From assembly GCA_910586435.1 (NCBI GenBank), contig CAJUGT010000064.1:1-21055 (forward strand): DNA of 21,055 nucleotides, written 5' to 3'. The notes below the pieces were generated by a model. That model saw nothing but the letters and a program-made list of their open reading frames with translations, searched no databases and had not been told where the DNA came from. A program made the translations under genes and the position numbers. Below, one piece after another: positions 1 to 7,305 of the stretch. How positions within the stretch are numbered: the stretch's first letter is position 1; every line of letters starts with the position of its first letter. The DNA comes from an uncultured Acetatifactor sp. GTDB lineage: Bacteria; Bacillota; Clostridia; Lachnospirales; Lachnospiraceae.

Positions 1-87
1 CAGCGGCTTTTTGCTGATATACCTGCTGTCAATCACGTTGTATACCTGTTCCAGCCCATATTCCGGCCCCTGCTTCCAGAGACCGGT
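1..87 (-). pseudogene. 3' portion of a DnaC/IstB-like ATP-binding protein, 5'-truncated, runs off the left edge
   Basis: The minus-strand frame reads PEYGLEQVYNVIDSRY followed by ISKKPL and continues beyond base 1. This resembles the segment after Walker B in DnaC/IstB-type AAA+ ATPases (helicase loaders and IS21 helper proteins), where an ALEQVYxIIDxRYRSGKPL-like stretch precedes the sensor strand. Upstream in the same frame there is a TAA at 88-90 and no start, and feoB ends only 23 bp further on. The visible part therefore lacks its N-terminal half, including Walker A. It is probably a remnant of a mobile or phage-derived replication gene, or a frameshifted copy. The family match is by eye on about 22 residues, and the downstream half is outside the window. 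Confidence 0.5.
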
Positions 88-112
88 TTATGTTCCATGA
101 TACAGGACATTT

Positions 113-2551
113 TTACATAGCACTTCCTTTGGTCAGCCTTCCCAAATCCACATCCAGAGATTTACTCTCATGATAAGGTCTCACCAAAAGAAAGCACAGC
201 CCCAAAATCAGGCAGATTGCGGCAATGGCGCCTGGAACACTTCCATATCCGCCGGCCAGACTTCCCAGCTGATAGATAATGAAAGAAATGATATAGGCAA
301 AACCACATTGATACCCAATGGCAAACCATGTCCATTTGGCACTGTTCATTTCCCGCTTAATTGCGCCGATTGCCGCAAAACAAGGTGCGCACAGCAGATT
401 GAAGGCAAGGAACGCATATGCCGCCGCCCTGGACATGTTCACAAAATCCAGCACGCCAAACACCCCTACGACTTCCTCCTTCGCAACCAACCCCATTATG
501 GTGGCAATAGCAGCGGCGGCATTGCCAAATCCCAATGGCTTAAAGATCCATTGAATGCCCTTTCCCGCCACCCCCAACACACTTTCAGACAGTTCCAGTT
601 CCGTACTGAACCCAAACACGCCGTCCATCATGCCAAAGCAGGAACCTGCCCAGATGACAATGGAGGAAAGCAGAATGATGGTGCCTGCCTTCCTGATAAA
701 AGACTGTCCCCTTTCCCACACACTCCTAAGCACATTTCCCATAGTGGGCCAATGATACGCAGGCAATTCCATGACAAAAGGGGCCGGTTCTCCTGCAAAT
801 ATCCTTGTTTTCTTCAGTATAATGCCGGAGATTACAATTGCCGCCACGCCCAGAAAATACGCGCTTACAGCCACCAGCCCCGAACCTCCGAACAATGCCG
901 TGGAAATCAGCGCAATAATAGGCAGCTTAGCGCCACAGGGAATAAATGTAGTGGTCATAATTGTCATTTTGCGATCCCTGTCATTCTCTATGGTACGGGA
1001 TGCCATGATTCCCGGGACGCCGCATCCGCTGCCGATTAACATTGGAATAAAGGATTTGCCCGAAAGTCCAAATTTGCGGAATATTCTGTCCATGATAAAC
1101 GCAACCCTGGCCATATAGCCACACGCTTCCAGAAACGCCAAAAATGCGAATAATACCAGCATCTGAGGCACAAAACCCAGTACCGCTCCAACACCTCCTA
1201 TAATACCATCCAGAATCAGGCTTTGAACCCAGGAGGAACAACCGATTGTTTCCAATCCCCTTTGCGCCAGGGCCGGAATGCCAGGTATCCATATGCCATA
1301 TGCCGCTGAATCGGGTACTTTCTCCAAAAGAGGGTCCACCATTTCCGAAATGCCATACCCTGCTTCCTCAAGAACTGCTCCATAAAGACCATACGCCTCC
1401 TCAAAACCGCCAAAATCGCCGGTTTCCACAGCCTCCCAAATCACATCGGCACCGATTATCCCTGCTGCCCGTGCCCCGAATACGTTTGTTTTCAGCTCCT
1501 CCGTAAAAAGACTGTCCCTGGCAAATTCCTCGCAAGCTCCATCATATTCAGCGGCGCCGATACCGAATAAATGCCATCCTTCCCCAAAAACTCCGTCATT
1601 GGCCCAATCCGTAGCAAAAGTTCCCACCGTTGTGACAGAAATATAATACACAAGAAACATTACCGCCGCAAATATAGGCAAAGCTGCCCATCTGTTGGTA
1701 ACAATTCTGTCAATTCTGTCGGATATGGTAAGTCTTTCCTCCGGTTTTTTCTTCTGATTGGATAAATAACATTCCCCAATAATGGAAGCAATATATTCAT
1801 ACCGTTCATTGGTAATGATACTTTCCACATCATCCTCGAACTCTTCTTCCAGTCTCTTGATTTCCGCGGATACATCCGGCACCTTGTCTAACAGCCCTTC
1901 AATTTTGCTGTCCTTTTCCAACAGCTTTACCGCAATAAATCTCTTCTGTCCTTCAGGCACATTTCCGCCCAGCTTAGCTTCCACTGCTCTGATTACCGTC
2001 TCCACAGTTTCTGAAAATTCATGCGCTCTGACCACTGCCCTTGTCTTTTCCGCCAATGCGATTGCCTTTCCTGCCGCTTTTTCAATCCCTGTTCCCTTGA
2101 GAGCTGAAATCTCCACCACTTCACAACCCAGCCTTTCAGACAGTATATCCGCAGAAATCCGTGCGCCCGATTTCTCCACAATATCCATCATGTTCACTGC
2201 CATAACCACTGGAATTCCAAGCTCCATAATCTGAGTTGTCAGATACAGATTCCTCTCCATATTAGTCCCGTCCACAATGTTAATAATGGCATCGGGCCTC
2301 TCATAAAGCAGATAATTTCTTGCAACCACCTCTTCCAGAGAATATGGGGAAAGGGAATAAATCCCCGGCAAATCTATGATAGTAATATCCTGAGATGCTC
2401 CTTCCTGAAATGCTTTCTTCAGCCTGCCCTCCTTTTTCTCCACCGTTACTCCCGGCCAGTTTCCCACGAATTGGTTGGAACCGGTCAAGACATTGAATAA
2501 GGTAGTCTTCCCACAATTGGGATTCCCTGCTAACGCAATCTTAATTGACAT
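113..2551 (-). CDS. feoB: Ferrous iron transport protein B (FeoB)
   Basis: Inner-membrane Fe(II) transporter with an N-terminal G-protein domain, 812 aa. The G motifs are visible: GNPNCGKTT (residues 9-17, G1), DLPG (60-63, G3), NMMD (120-123, G4) and SALKG (149-153, G5). A helical cytoplasmic spacer follows, then the membrane part with the Gate signatures (GSGCGVPGIMASR and FIPCGAKLP). About 130 acidic, Gly/Ala-rich residues between the first membrane helix and the Gate make it longer than E. coli FeoB (773 aa). The start is set at the ATG giving MSIKIALAGNPN. An ATG four codons upstream (2563) has AGAAGG directly against it with no spacing, so it is unlikely. The gene is the last of the feoA-feoA-feoB operon but sits behind a 480-nt leader with its own candidate promoter and operator. 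Confidence 0.97.
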   Translation of the reverse strand: MSIKIALAGNPNCGKTTLFNVLTGSNQFVGNWPGVTVEKKEGRLKKAFQEGASQDITIIDLPGIYSLSPYSLEEVVARNYLLYERPDAIINIVDGTNMERNLYLTTQIMELGIPVVMAVNMMDIVEKSGARISADILSERLGCEVVEISALKGTGIEKAAGKAIALAEKTRAVVRAHEFSETVETVIRAVEAKLGGNVPEGQKRFIAVKLLEKDSKIEGLLDKVPDVSAEIKRLEEEFEDDVESIITNERYEYIASIIGECYLSNQKKKPEERLTISDRIDRIVTNRWAALPIFAAVMFLVYYISVTTVGTFATDWANDGVFGEGWHLFGIGAAEYDGACEEFARDSLFTEELKTNVFGARAAGIIGADVIWEAVETGDFGGFEEAYGLYGAVLEEAGYGISEMVDPLLEKVPDSAAYGIWIPGIPALAQRGLETIGCSSWVQSLILDGIIGGVGAVLGFVPQMLVLFAFLAFLEACGYMARVAFIMDRIFRKFGLSGKSFIPMLIGSGCGVPGIMASRTIENDRDRKMTIMTTTFIPCGAKLPIIALISTALFGGSGLVAVSAYFLGVAAIVISGIILKKTRIFAGEPAPFVMELPAYHWPTMGNVLRSVWERGQSFIRKAGTIILLSSIVIWAGSCFGMMDGVFGFSTELELSESVLGVAGKGIQWIFKPLGFGNAAAAIATIMGLVAKEEVVGVFGVLDFVNMSRAAAYAFLAFNLLCAPCFAAIGAIKREMNSAKWTWFAIGYQCGFAYIISFIIYQLGSLAGGYGSVPGAIAAICLILGLCFLLVRPYHESKSLDVDLGRLTKGSAM

Positions 2552-2575
2552 TTTACCGCCCATCCTTCTTTTATG

Positions 2576-2680
2576 CTATTTTTTTATCCTTTTTTCTTTT
2601 ATTTCTTTTATCCTATTTTCTTTTATTTCTTTTATTTCTTTTTTTCTCTTTATCTCTTTTTTCTCTTTATCCTACTTAAA
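2576..2680 (-). repeat. C-free, A/G-rich leader tract directly upstream of feoB
   Basis: The plus strand has no G for 105 bases, so the feoB mRNA has no C here. It is built of imperfect units of about 24 nt containing AGGATAAAAGAAATAAAAG. Such RNA cannot form GC pairs and would stay single-stranded just before the ribosome binding site. It may act as a ribosome standby region or simply be slippage-prone low-complexity sequence. No gene is seen in it. Confidence 0.7.
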
Positions 2681-2839
2681 GTTCCCGCTTAGCGGGAACC
2701 TGTTCCGGTCTCTGCATTTCAGCCTTACTAGAGAAGAAAATTACATCCGCAAAGCGCACAGCTGAAATTTCCTTCCATGTGTCTGAAAGACACATTGCGC
2801 CCCCATTCCGGGACTGTTTTAAATGTCCTCTTGACATTT
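2681..2839 (-). other. Cluster of hairpins in the feoB leader
   Basis: Four inverted repeats lie in a row. GTTCCCGC/GCGGGAAC (2681-2699) is 8 bp with a 3-nt loop. ATTTCAGC/GCTGAAAT is at 2716-2723 and 2761-2768. ATGTGTCT/AGACACAT (2777-2795) is 8 bp with a 3-nt loop. AAATGTC/GACATTT is at 2821-2839. In the feoB mRNA they lie between the operator at 2966 and the C-free tract. None is followed by a good U-tract on the minus strand, so simple termination is not evident. Possible roles are an attenuator or structured leader, or a dispersed palindromic repeat. I do not recognise a known riboswitch. Confidence 0.45.
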
Positions 2840-2965
2840 TTTAGCTGGACCATTTTAGCTTTCTTTATTTTTTCATTTCCCTTTGAACATCTTGAAATTT
2901 TCTTCGCATGACACCTTTGACAAATCATAAGCAAAACTCTCTTTAATTTGTCATGTCTATCATTC

Positions 2966-2985
2966 ATTAGTTTAGACTAACCTAT
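2966..2985 (-). promoter_or_regulatory. DtxR/IdeR-type operator before feoB
   Basis: The plus strand at 2967-2985 reads TTAGTTTAGACTAACCTAT, which agrees at about 17 of 19 positions with the DtxR/IdeR consensus TTAGGTTAGSCTAACCTAA. It is a near-perfect dyad centred on 2976. It lies just downstream of a TATAAT box at 3001-3006, where bound repressor would block initiation or early elongation. On the minus strand it matches the feoA promoter site (3673-3690) at 14 of 18 positions. Confidence 0.7.
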
Positions 2986-3000
2986 GTTTAAAAAAATTTG

Positions 3001-3029
3001 ATTATATCCGTTTATAACAGTTAAAATCA
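3001..3029 (-). promoter_or_regulatory. Candidate internal promoter for feoB
   Basis: A perfect -10 TATAAT (3001-3006, minus strand) sits just past the feoA stop codon. The -35 at 17-bp spacing is weak (TGATTT, 3024-3029). Initiation near 2994 would put the DtxR-type operator at about +9 to +28 and give a leader of about 440 nt before feoB. Confidence 0.4.
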
Positions 3030-3031
3030 GC

Positions 3032-3253
3032 TTATATTACTTCAATCATTTCCGCATCCGTTTTACGCAGCGTCAGTTCATATCCCCTCACCGTCACTTC
3101 CAGCGGATCTCCCAGAGGAGCGACTTTTCTCACAAATATTTCCACTCCTTTTGTAATCCCCATGTCCATAATACGCCTTCTTACCGGTCCTTCCCCCGAT
3201 ATTTTTTTCACTTTGACAGTCTGCCCGCAGGCAGTATTTTTTAATGTAGTCAT
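3032..3253 (-). CDS. feoA: FeoA domain protein (second feoA of the operon)
   Basis: Small cytosolic SH3-like accessory protein of the Feo Fe(II) uptake system, thought to modulate FeoB. Its 73 residues match a single FeoA domain: a start like TLKNTACGQTVKVKKISG, then the conserved RRRIMDMGITKGVEIFVRKVAP block and the PLEVTVRGYELTLRK strand. An AAAGGAG lies 6 nt before the ATG. It is 155 bp downstream of the other feoA, a gap filled by hexanucleotide repeats. FeoB follows 480 bp later. Two separate FeoA proteins with one FeoB is a known arrangement in Clostridia. Confidence 0.93.
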   Translation of the reverse strand: MTTLKNTACGQTVKVKKISGEGPVRRRIMDMGITKGVEIFVRKVAPLGDPLEVTVRGYELTLRKTDAEMIEVI

Positions 3254-3297
3254 GTTACGCTCCTTTGCTCTTGCCCTTTTTTAGCTCATACACCATG

Positions 3298-3368
<71 letters not shown>

Positions 3369-3408
3369 ATACCTGTGTCCATGTCTCTATCCCCATCGAA
3401 ATCTACGT

Positions 3409-3618
3409 CTATACCATAATTTTGTTTGCCATATCCTTGCCAATGGCAATCCTTGATTCTTTGATATTGACGATAATATTTCCCCTGGCTTTTGATATGA
3501 TGGTAACAGCACTTCCTGCTACAAATCCAAGGTTTTCCAAAAATTTTCTTGTTTCTTCCCTGCCCCCCACTTTCTTAATAATATTGCTCTCACCTGCTTG
3601 CGCCATTGACAGCGGCAT
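3409..3618 (-). CDS. feoA: FeoA domain protein (first gene of the feo operon)
   Basis: A single-domain FeoA of 69 aa. The GGREETRKFLENLGFVAGSA segment corresponds to the conserved helix and turn of the fold, and the C-terminal strand (GNIIVNIKESRIAIGKDMA) closes the SH3-like barrel. It diverges from the second copy downstream, so the two are probably not interchangeable. AAAGGAG lies 8 nt before the ATG. It is the promoter-proximal gene, with a TTGACA/TATGCT promoter about 60 bp upstream overlapped by a DtxR-type operator. The role is inferred from the family: a small partner or regulator of FeoB at the membrane. Confidence 0.9.
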   Translation of the reverse strand: MPLSMAQAGESNIIKKVGGREETRKFLENLGFVAGSAVTIISKARGNIIVNIKESRIAIGKDMANKIMV

Positions 3619-3672
3619 ATTTTTTTCTCCTTTCCTCTTTCTCTTAATTGAGAATGACTTTCATTTATATAA

Positions 3673-3704
3673 ATTAGCATAAACTAACTTTAGTTTTTTG
3701 TCAA
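3673..3704 (-). promoter_or_regulatory. feo operon promoter with overlapping DtxR-type operator
   Basis: On the minus strand TTGACA (3699-3704) and TATGCT (3676-3681) are separated by exactly 17 bp. The spacer contains a perfect 7-bp inverted repeat with a 2-bp centre (3681-3696, AAACTAA/TTAGTTT). The 18-mer at 3673-3690 matches the feoB operator at 14 of 18 positions. A repressor bound here would cover both the spacer and the -10. Confidence 0.75.
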
Positions 3705-3745
3705 TAACCAAAACGCATTTTTTCCAACAAAAACGTAAAAAATAA

Positions 3746-3773
3746 TAACAGTTCAGACATTGCGAAACTGTTA
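3746..3773. promoter_or_regulatory. Inverted repeat in the divergent feoA/amidohydrolase promoter region
   Basis: TAACAGTT (3746-3753) and AACTGTTA (3766-3773) form an 8-bp dyad with a 12-bp centre. It lies about 40 bp upstream of the feo -35 and 100 bp before the amidohydrolase start. It could be an operator for either gene; no factor is recognised. A possible plus-strand -10 for the amidohydrolase is TATACT at 3839-3844, without a well-spaced -35. Confidence 0.35.
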
Positions 3774-3873
3774 CCATTGCTTTGGACAAAGAAAAATGAC
3801 ACAAGAAAAACCTTGCAATCCTCTGTAAAAAGGGGTAGTATACTTTGAAAAGAGATGACATTGGAGTATCAAT

Positions 3874-4722
3874 ATGATTATAGATTTTCACACACACACA
3901 TTTCCCGAAGCCCTTGCCGAACGGGCTGTCAGCAGCCTGGCCAAAAGCGCAAGAGCCAAAAACTACTTAAACGGCACCATGGACTCCCTGCGCAATTCCA
4001 TGAAAGATGCCGGTGTGGATTATTCCATCCTGCTTCCTGTGGTGACAAAACCCACGCAACAGCGGGAAATCAACAGGCTGGCCATGGAAATTAATACCCA
4101 TTCCCAGGAAACGGGCCTCATATCTTTTGGCGGCATTCATCCCGACAATGAAGATTACCGTCAAATCCTCCGCCATTGTGCCGGAAATGGAATGAAAGGA
4201 ATTAAGCTCCATCCAATTTTTCAAAAGACTTATCTGGATGATATACGGTATCTGCGAATCATTGACTGCGCCTGTGAAAATGACCTCATCGTTCTGGTTC
4301 ATGCCGGCTATGACATAAGCTATCCCCAACGGGCTTATGCTTCCGCGCCGCATATTATCTCTGTTCTTGACCAGTTAAAACCCAGGAAACTGGTTCTGGC
4401 ACACATGGGAGGCTGGCTTTGCTGGAGAGAATCGGAAGAAAACATCATAGGAAGGGACGTATGGCTGGACACTTCCTTTTCTCTTCTTCCCATCCGCCCT
4501 GCCCCCGGCACCAGCCGGAATCCGGAGGAAAATCCACCTCTGAAAACAGGGCAGTTTCTGCGCATGGTACGCAAACATGGGGCTGACCGTATCCTTTTCG
4601 GAACGGACAGCCCCTGGAGTTCCCAGAAAGCATCTATTGATGTATTGAAAAATTCCGGCCTCACCACAGAGGAACTTGACGCCATTCTTGGTGGCAACGG
4701 AGCAAGATTGCTGGGATACTAA
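3874..4722 (+). CDS. Amidohydrolase family (TIM-barrel metal-dependent hydrolase), substrate unknown
   Basis: A 282-aa protein of the amidohydrolase_2 type. Metal-ligand and catalytic candidates follow the family order: the HTH at residues 6-8 on strand 1 (DFHTHTF), K111 and H113 in GIKLHP, H143 in LVHAGYD, H177 in LAHMGG, and D245 in FGTDSPWS. The family includes decarboxylases and hydrolases acting on small carboxylated or cyclic compounds in the cytosol, so the substrate cannot be read off. GGAG lies 7 nt before the ATG. It is one of only two plus-strand genes here and is divergent from feo. Its TAA overlaps the stop of the convergent acyl-CoA ligase by 3 bases, leaving no room for a terminator. 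Confidence 0.88.
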   Translation: MIIDFHTHTFPEALAERAVSSLAKSARAKNYLNGTMDSLRNSMKDAGVDYSILLPVVTKPTQQREINRLAMEINTHSQETGLISFGGIHPDNEDYRQILRHCAGNGMKGIKLHPIFQKTYLDDIRYLRIIDCACENDLIVLVHAGYDISYPQRAYASAPHIISVLDQLKPRKLVLAHMGGWLCWRESEENIIGRDVWLDTSFSLLPIRPAPGTSRNPEENPPLKTGQFLRMVRKHGADRILFGTDSPWSSQKASIDVLKNSGLTTEELDAILGGNGARLLGY

Positions 4723-6353
4723 CCCCTGTTTTCCTTTTCCACCAAGCGGTCTGCCCCATACATTTTGCGAAGCCTGGGCTTCTCAATCTTGCCCGTGGCG
4801 TTCCTTGGAATATCACTGAATATAATTTCCTTGGGACGTTTGTACCTGGGCAGTCCCTTGCAGAACTCCTCTATCTCTTCCCTGCCGCAGTCCATGCCTT
4901 CCTTAATCTCGATAATGGCCGCCGTTTTCTCGCCAAGCCGCCTGTCCGGCAGACCAATTACCGCCGCATCCTTTACTTTGTCATGTCTGCGCAGGAAATC
5001 CTCAATCTGTACCGGATAAATATTCTCGCCCCCGCTGACAATCACATCCTTCTTGCGGTCCACCAGGAAGTAAAATCCGTCCTCATCCTGCCTTGCCATA
5101 TCGCCCGTGTACAGCCAGCCATCTTTTATGGTTTCTGCCGTGGCCTCCTCATTGTGGTAGTAACAGGTCATGACACCTGGACCTTTCACACAGAGTTCGC
5201 CCACTTCCCCCTGAGATACTTCCCTTCCCTCCTCATCCACAATCTTACATTCCCAGCCATATCCCGGAATACCAATGGCCCCCACTTTGTGGATGTTTTC
5301 CAGTCCCAAATGCACACATCCGGGGCCTGTGGACTCGGAAAGTCCATAATTTGTATCGTACTCATGCCTGGGAAAATACTCCTTCCATCTCTTAATCAGA
5401 GACGGCGGCACCGGCTGGGCGCCAATATGCATCAGCCGCCACCCCTCCAGAGCGTAATCTCCCATCTTTAATTCTCCCCGATCCAGTGCGTCCAATATAT
5501 CCTGTGCCCAGGGCACCAACAGCCATACAATAGTGCAGTGTTCCCTGGAAACTGTGGAAAGAATTGTCTCCGGTTTGGTTCCTTTCAGAAGCACCGCCCT
5601 GCTTCCTGCCACCAGACTGCCCATCCAGTGGAATTTCGCTCCTGTGTGATACAGGGGCGGAATACAAAGAAAAGTATCCTCACGGCTTGTTCTGTGATGC
5701 TTCTGCTCCATCACAGCCGCCTGTGTCAGGCTTTGATGTTTATGTAAAATGGCCTTGGGAAAACCGGTGGTTCCCGATGAGAAATAGATTGCGCCGAAAT
5801 CTTCTTCCGTAATCTCCACTCCCGGAGCCTGGCTGGAACAGTCCGCCACCAATTCATGATAGCTCTCTGCGAAGCTGGGACAGTTATCCCCCACATAAAT
5901 GAGCAGACGCCCCTTGGACAGCCGCTCACAGATTGCCTCAATACGTCCGATAAACGCCGGGCCAAAGACCACCATGTCCACCTCCGCAAGCTCGGCACAA
6001 TACAATATTTCGTCAGCATCATATCGGAAATTAAAAGGCACCGCAATTGCCCCGCTTTTTAATACTCCAAAATATATGGGCAGCCATTCCAGGCAATTAT
6101 ACATCAATATGGCTACTTTGTCCCCTTTCTTGATGCCTCTTCCGAGAAGCATGTTGGCGAAGCGATTGGCTTTCTCGTCAAATACCCCCCATGTAATTTC
6201 TCTGCGGTAGGGCTGAAAGCTGTCTGACTGAATCAACTCATACTCTTTCCAGGTGGTTCTTCTGGTATCCTTTTCCTCCGGATTAAGCTCCACCAAAGCA
6301 ATATCCTCCGGGTACATTTTCGCGTTCCTGTCCAAAAAATCTGTAACTGGCAT
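4719..6353 (-). CDS. AMP-binding acyl-CoA ligase (ANL superfamily)
   Basis: Activates a carboxylic acid with ATP and CoA through an acyl-adenylate. Visible core motifs in the 544-aa protein are the P-loop FSSGTTGFPK (191-200), the YGLSES motif (336-341), YTGD (415-418), the DRKKDVIVSGGENIYP hinge (432-447) and the catalytic lysine region PRNATGK (516-522). An N-terminal stretch at 38-56 (YELIQSDSFQPYRREITWG) separates the first strand from FDEKANRFAN, looking like an insertion relative to short-chain ligases. The overall look is of medium/long-chain or CaiC-like ligases; the substrate is unknown. The start chosen is MPVTDFLDRN, with GGAG 4 nt upstream. The frame is open upstream to a TTG at 6494, but that part has no ribosome binding site or conserved look. 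Confidence 0.92.
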   Translation of the reverse strand: MPVTDFLDRNAKMYPEDIALVELNPEEKDTRRTTWKEYELIQSDSFQPYRREITWGVFDEKANRFANMLLGRGIKKGDKVAILMYNCLEWLPIYFGVLKSGAIAVPFNFRYDADEILYCAELAEVDMVVFGPAFIGRIEAICERLSKGRLLIYVGDNCPSFAESYHELVADCSSQAPGVEITEEDFGAIYFSSGTTGFPKAILHKHQSLTQAAVMEQKHHRTSREDTFLCIPPLYHTGAKFHWMGSLVAGSRAVLLKGTKPETILSTVSREHCTIVWLLVPWAQDILDALDRGELKMGDYALEGWRLMHIGAQPVPPSLIKRWKEYFPRHEYDTNYGLSESTGPGCVHLGLENIHKVGAIGIPGYGWECKIVDEEGREVSQGEVGELCVKGPGVMTCYYHNEEATAETIKDGWLYTGDMARQDEDGFYFLVDRKKDVIVSGGENIYPVQIEDFLRRHDKVKDAAVIGLPDRRLGEKTAAIIEIKEGMDCGREEIEEFCKGLPRYKRPKEIIFSDIPRNATGKIEKPRLRKMYGADRLVEKENRG

Positions 6354-6444
6354 TTTTCTCCATTTCCTTTCCTGCCAACTTGACATTTTTTTACACTGCC
6401 CCCATGAATTAAGATACCACATATATGGGAAAAAGTCATCTGTT

Positions 6445-6513
6445 TTATGAAAAACCCATACCGCCCAATTTTCTATCCCACCATACCGCTCCAAAGAGGC
6501 AGCGCCAGGGCAA
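6445..6513 (-). CDS. Possible Trp-rich leader peptide upstream of the acyl-CoA ligase
   Basis: A strong GAGGAGG stands 6 nt before a TTG that opens a 22-residue frame, MPWRCLFGAVWWDRKLGG plus MGFS. It contains three Trp. It lies in the leader between the candidate promoter (6571-6598) and the ligase start. It may be a leader peptide or chance; the unusually good ribosome binding site is the only positive sign. Confidence 0.2.
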   Translation of the reverse strand: MPWRCLFGAVWWDRKLGGMGFS

Positions 6514-6570
6514 GTAATTCCTCCTCAGTCCTGCATTATGGCAAAATACAATTGCAATTCCCATGAAAAC

Positions 6571-6598
6571 ATGATATGCTTTCCATAAAACCTTTAAA
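6571..6598 (-). promoter_or_regulatory. Candidate promoter for the acyl-CoA ligase
   Basis: Minus-strand TTTAAA (6593-6598) and TATCAT (6571-6576) are spaced by 16 bp. Initiation near 6563 gives a leader of about 210 nt. The palindromic element begins 8 bp upstream of the -35. Each box has one or two mismatches to consensus. Confidence 0.45.
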
Positions 6599-6605
6599 AA
6601 ACTTT

Positions 6606-6822
6606 CACCTGTGCAGCTGCAATCCAATGGCCTGTCCGCATGCCATTTATGGCAATGCGGACGGGGCGTTGGATTAGCCCCCCACTCCCACGAGGGTGTT
6701 TCAACACCCCTCTTTATGAGCAAAACGCAGATGCGCAAGCAGACGCAGAAGCGCGCAAGCGCAGGTTTTACGAATGTGGGAGTCAGGTTGGATGCTCCTT
6801 GGAGCGTCCAACTGCACAGGTG
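6606..6822. repeat. 217-bp multi-arm palindromic element (candidate structured RNA or MITE-like repeat)
   Basis: The ends are a perfect 11-bp inverted repeat, CACCTGTGCAG (6606-6616) and CTGCACAGGTG (6812-6822). Inside are three arms. Arm 1: AATCCAA/TTGGATT (6621-6627, 6669-6675) enclosing GTCCGCAT/ATGCGGAC and GCCAT/ATGGC. Arm 2: ACTCCCAC/GTGGGAGT (6684-6691, 6776-6783) enclosing GGGTGTT/AACACCC (6694-6700, 6703-6709) and GCGC-GCAA-GCGC (6751-6762). Arm 3: GTTGGA..GCTCC/GGAGC..TCCAAC (6787-6812), continuous if a T-G wobble on the plus strand is allowed. A 7-bp direct repeat ACTTTCA (6601-6607, 6828-6834) flanks it. No convincing gene crosses it. It fills most of the 592-bp gap between ligase and regulator. 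Confidence 0.7.
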
Positions 6823-6945
6823 GAAACACTTTCAGGAACATTGCCTTCTTTTTTATCTACATTGATGGCTGATGGGATGACAGACACTTTTTTGAAAAAA
6901 TGCTTGTGATACAGAACTCTGATTTAGAAAGGAAGAAATTAGAAA

Positions 6946-7305
6946 GTGCATGTAAATGAATCTGCTGAAGATTATCTGGAAACCATTTTAATACTCAGCA
7001 AACGGCTTCCCGTAGTGCGTTCCGTGGATATTGCCAACGAAATGGGCTTTAAAAAGCCCAGTGTCAGCATTGCCATGAAAAACCTGCGGCAAAAAGAACA
7101 TATTACAGTGGACAAGTCCGGTTTTATCACCTTAACCGCTTCCGGAAGAGAGATTGCCGAAATGATTTACGAACGACACAGAATGATTTCTTCCTGGCTG
7201 ATTCGCCTGGGGGTTCCGGAACAGATTGCCCTGGCGGATGCCTGCAAAATAGAGCATGTCATCAGCAGAGAAAGTTTTGAGGCACTCAAAGAACATATAA
7301 AATAA
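6946..7305 (+). CDS. Short DtxR/MntR-family metal-dependent transcriptional regulator
   Basis: Cytosolic repressor that binds DNA when loaded with Fe(II) or Mn(II). The 119 residues cover a winged helix-turn-helix (about 1-62) and part of the dimerisation/metal domain; there is no SH3-like third domain. Metal-ligand candidates by alignment from memory are D9 and E12 (as in MntR), H78, and C100, E103, H104 in DACKIEHVIS, which mirrors DtxR DEACRWEHVMS. The Asp is MntR-like and the Cys DtxR-like. The start is GTG at 6946, because MHVNESAEDYLETI matches the family N-terminus; AAAGGAAG lies about 10 nt upstream. It is the best local candidate to act at the feo operators 2.2-4 kb away. Its stop abuts the nrdG stop with no gap. 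Confidence 0.88.
   Translation: MHVNESAEDYLETILILSKRLPVVRSVDIANEMGFKKPSVSIAMKNLRQKEHITVDKSGFITLTASGREIAEMIYERHRMISSWLIRLGVPEQIALADACKIEHVISRESFEALKEHIK

Noticed and set aside
170..1039. Long plus-strand frame opposite feoB (and similar ones opposite tldD, pnp and the dnaJ-like gene)
   Set aside because: They lie antisense to strongly recognised genes, lack ribosome sites and have compositions typical of frame shadows.
2728..2967. 79-codon minus-strand frame in the feoB leader with several Cys
   Set aside because: No ribosome binding site, begins inside the operator, Lys-rich low-complexity content and runs across hairpins; more likely untranslated leader.
3813..3844. TTGCAA and TATACT as promoter of the amidohydrolase
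   Set aside because: The spacer would be 20 bp, outside the usual 16-18; kept only as a possible -10.
6445..6738. 97-codon minus-strand frame upstream of the ligase
   Set aside because: Most of it is a reading of the palindromic element; only the short TTG frame at its end has a ribosome site.
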